DNA of 64,000 nucleotides from an uncultured Lachnospiraceae bacterium. Lineage in GTDB: Bacteria > Bacillota > Clostridia > Lachnospirales > Lachnospiraceae. Both the position numbers and the translations under genes were made by a program. Shown here one piece after another: positions 62,358 through 64,000 of this stretch; positions within the stretch are counted from its first letter, which is position 1, and every line of letters starts with the position of its first letter. The DNA lies in the NCBI GenBank assembly GCA_947628705.1, contig CANRAZ010000006.1, forward strand, positions 1 through 64,000, written 5' to 3'. The notes under the pieces are model-generated. The model did no database searches and was not told the DNA's origin. It saw nothing but the letters and a program-made list of their open reading frames with translations.

Positions 62358-64000
62358 ATGGAAAATTTTACTCCGAATGCAAAAAAAGTAATTAATATGG
62401 CGGCTGACATAGCCATATCCTTTAATCACAGATATGTCGGAACAGAACATATGCTCATGGCTCTTTTACGTGCAGGCGGCGTTGCAGGCACGGTACTTTC
62501 AAAGTATATCAATCCTGATGATTTTGAAAACCTCATGCTTACGCTTGCAGGAGACGAGGATGAATTAAACGATCAGGAACCTTACGGAATGTCAATTAAG
62601 GCTAAGCAGATAATTGAAAGAGCAGGAAAGATTGCGGAAAGCCACAATGTCAAACAAATCGGAACCGGTCATATACTGCTGGCTATCGTTACCGAATCCG
62701 ACTGCATTGCGGTGAGGATTATCAATACGCTTGGAATCAGTCTCCAACAGCTTTACGCAGACACTCTTTTTGAATGCGGCTACAGCGACGGCGAGGTAAA
62801 AAAAGAGATGGCAGGCATGAAAAAAAGCGGAGGAAGAACGCCTGCTCTCGACCAGTACGCAAGAGATTTAACGGCTATGGCGAGAAGAGGCGCGACAGAT
62901 CCCGTCATCGGACGTGAAGATGAAATTACGCGTGTGATCCAGGTATTGTGCAGAAGGACAAAGAATAATCCTTGTCTTGTCGGAGAGCCGGGAGTAGGCA
63001 AAACCGCAATTGTAGAGGGTCTTGCAAATCTTATTGCGGAGGGAGCTGTTCCGGACTATATCAAAAATATAAGAATCATGGTTTTGGATTTATCAGGCAT
63101 GGTTGCCGGAGCCAAGTACAGGGGAGAATTCGAAGAAAGAATAAAAAAGCTAATGGAAGAGGTTAAGGCCAATCCTGATATTATTCTTTTTCTCGATGAG
63201 ATCCACACCATAATAGGAGCAGGAAGCGCCGAGGGCTCCTTGGACGCCGCCAATATTTTGAAGCCGGCTCTTTCCAGAGGCGAAATCAGAATTATCGGAG
63301 CGACCACAAGGGACGAATACCGGAAACACATTGAAAAAGATGCCGCCCTTGAGAGACGCTTTCAGCCCGTTGTCGTGGAGGAGCCTGATGAGAATGAGGC
63401 TCTTGATATAATTAACGGGCTTAAAGGCAAATATGAAGAATTTCACGGAGTTGCAATAGAGGATAAGGCGGCAGATGCGGCAGTAAGGCTGTCGGCAAGA
63501 TACGTAAACGACAGGTTCCTGCCTGATAAGGCGATCGACTGTCTTGACGAGGCATGCAGCAGGGCAAAGCTGAAGGGCTACAGGATCAATCCTGAAATAC
63601 TTGCTCTTGAAGAAAAGCTTTCAGAGCTTACCGAAGCAAAGGAAGACGCCATTTCCTCAAGAGACATGCTTAAAATAACCCGTATCAAGGAAGAAGAGGC
63701 TGAAATAAGGAAAAAGCTCGATAAGGCAAAGGGAAACGGCAAAAAGCGTAAAAAAATGCTTGTAACGGAGGATAACGTTGCGGACATAATAAGCAGCTGG
63801 ACAGGGATCCCGCTCTCTAAGCTGAATGAAAACGAAAACGAAAGACTGATGAAGCTTGAAAAAACGCTTCATAAGAGGGTGATAGGACAGAACGAAGCCA
63901 TTGATTCGCTTGCAAAGGCAATAAGAAGGGGCAGGATCGGAATAAAAGATCCCAACAGGCCTATCGGCTCGTTTTTGTTCCTTGGACCGACGGGCGTCGG
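62358..64000 (+). CDS. clpC: ClpC-type ATP-dependent protease ATPase subunit, cut by the window edge
   Basis: This AAA+ unfoldase of the ClpP protease is open to the last base, so the right end is missing. The visible 547 residues hold the Clp N-terminal double repeat (about 1-145, starting [34 protein letters not shown]), the first AAA domain with Walker [10 protein letters not shown] and Walker [15 protein letters not shown], a middle segment (about 425-480, Lys/Glu-rich), and the beginning of the second AAA domain, stopping in [17 protein letters not shown] precedes the ATG. Unlike in Bacillus, no ctsR-mcsA-mcsB precedes it; a YtrA-type regulator does. The frame has no stop up to the edge. 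Confidence 0.93.
   Translation, partial: MENFTPNAKKVINMAADIAISFNHRYVGTEHMLMALLRAGGVAGTVLSKYINPDDFENLMLTLAGDEDELNDQEPYGMSIKAKQIIERAGKIAESHNVKQIGTGHILLAIVTESDCIAVRIINTLGISLQQLYADTLFECGYSDGEVKKEMAGMKKSGGRTPALDQYARDLTAMARRGATDPVIGREDEITRVIQVLCRRTKNNPCLVGEPGVGKTAIVEGLANLIAEGAVPDYIKNIRIMVLDLSGMVAGAKYRGEFEERIKKLMEEVKANPDIILFLDEIHTIIGAGSAEGSLDAANILKPALSRGEIRIIGATTRDEYRKHIEKDAALERRFQPVVVEEPDENEALDIINGLKGKYEEFHGVAIEDKAADAAVRLSARYVNDRFLPDKAIDCLDEACSRAKLKGYRINPEILALEEKLSELTEAKEDAISSRDMLKITRIKEEEAEIRKKLDKAKGNGKKRKKMLVTEDNVADIISSWTGIPLSKLNENENERLMKLEKTLHKRVIGQNEAIDSLAKAIRRGRIGIKDPNRPIGSFLFLGPTGV

Overview
The window looks like a chromosomal segment of an anaerobic, low-GC Gram-positive bacterium of the class Clostridia, most likely a Lachnospiraceae-type gut or rumen fermenter. 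This rests on the gene complement rather than any marker RNA gene. It has strong AGGAGG ribosome binding sites, a class B sortase, an anaerobic 2-hydroxyacyl-CoA dehydratase activase, NfnAB, HdrABC, PyrK/PyrD type 1B and a ClpC ATPase. No prophage, insertion sequence, CRISPR array, rRNA or tRNA was recognised.

Layout. 0.1-5.4 kb: an autoregulated FCD-type GntR regulator, a small heat shock protein, and a response regulator / ABC transporter / histidine kinase module. The response regulator is preceded by a long leader that folds into a nested hairpin. 5.5-18.6 kb: an ABC-F ATPase, a DUF2975-Xre-DUF4173 membrane module, a GH5 endoglucanase lipoprotein, NAD(P)HX repair (Nnr), a MazF toxin without a visible antitoxin, a CBS/CorC protein, RlmH, Upp with a P-loop kinase, a eukaryotic-type HisA and an unknown membrane protein. 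18.8-30.2 kb: SerS, a MATE exporter, the uncharacterised GGGtGRT/NifU-like pair, a sortase B with a repeat-rich N-terminus, and a giant fused CoA-dehydratase activase. 30.4-39.1 kb: pyrK-pyrD-pyrE-queA, a MacB/FtsX-type fused ABC transporter and an AbrB-ABC module.

39.2-56.4 kb is the most interesting region. On the minus strand lie NfnAB (electron-bifurcating transhydrogenase) and NADP-type glutamate dehydrogenase. Divergent from them is a tightly packed plus-strand run: an LDH-fold dehydrogenase with a malate-type specificity residue, fumarase C, HdrB-HdrC-HdrA, FlxD(MvhD)-FlxC-FlxB-FlxA, and a soluble fumarate reductase FrdB-FrdA with no membrane anchor. An AspT-family anion exporter follows. 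Read together, this is a complete oxaloacetate-malate-fumarate-succinate branch whose last step appears to be tied to a NADH-oxidising, flavin-bifurcating Flx-Hdr complex, so fumarate would be the high-potential acceptor while ferredoxin is reduced. Both divergent promoters carry a TATCnGATA palindrome at almost the same distance upstream, suggesting joint control of nfn and the fumarate run.

56.4-64.0 kb: a gap with two different short tandem arrays, purE-purM-purN-purD, an SH3-CAP lipoprotein, a YtrA-type GntR regulator with a near-ideal palindromic operator, and clpC, which runs off the right edge. Several promoters in the window (GntR, AbrB, gdhA, YtrA) have a palindrome embedded in the core promoter, so autoregulation or metabolite-sensing repression is a recurring theme.
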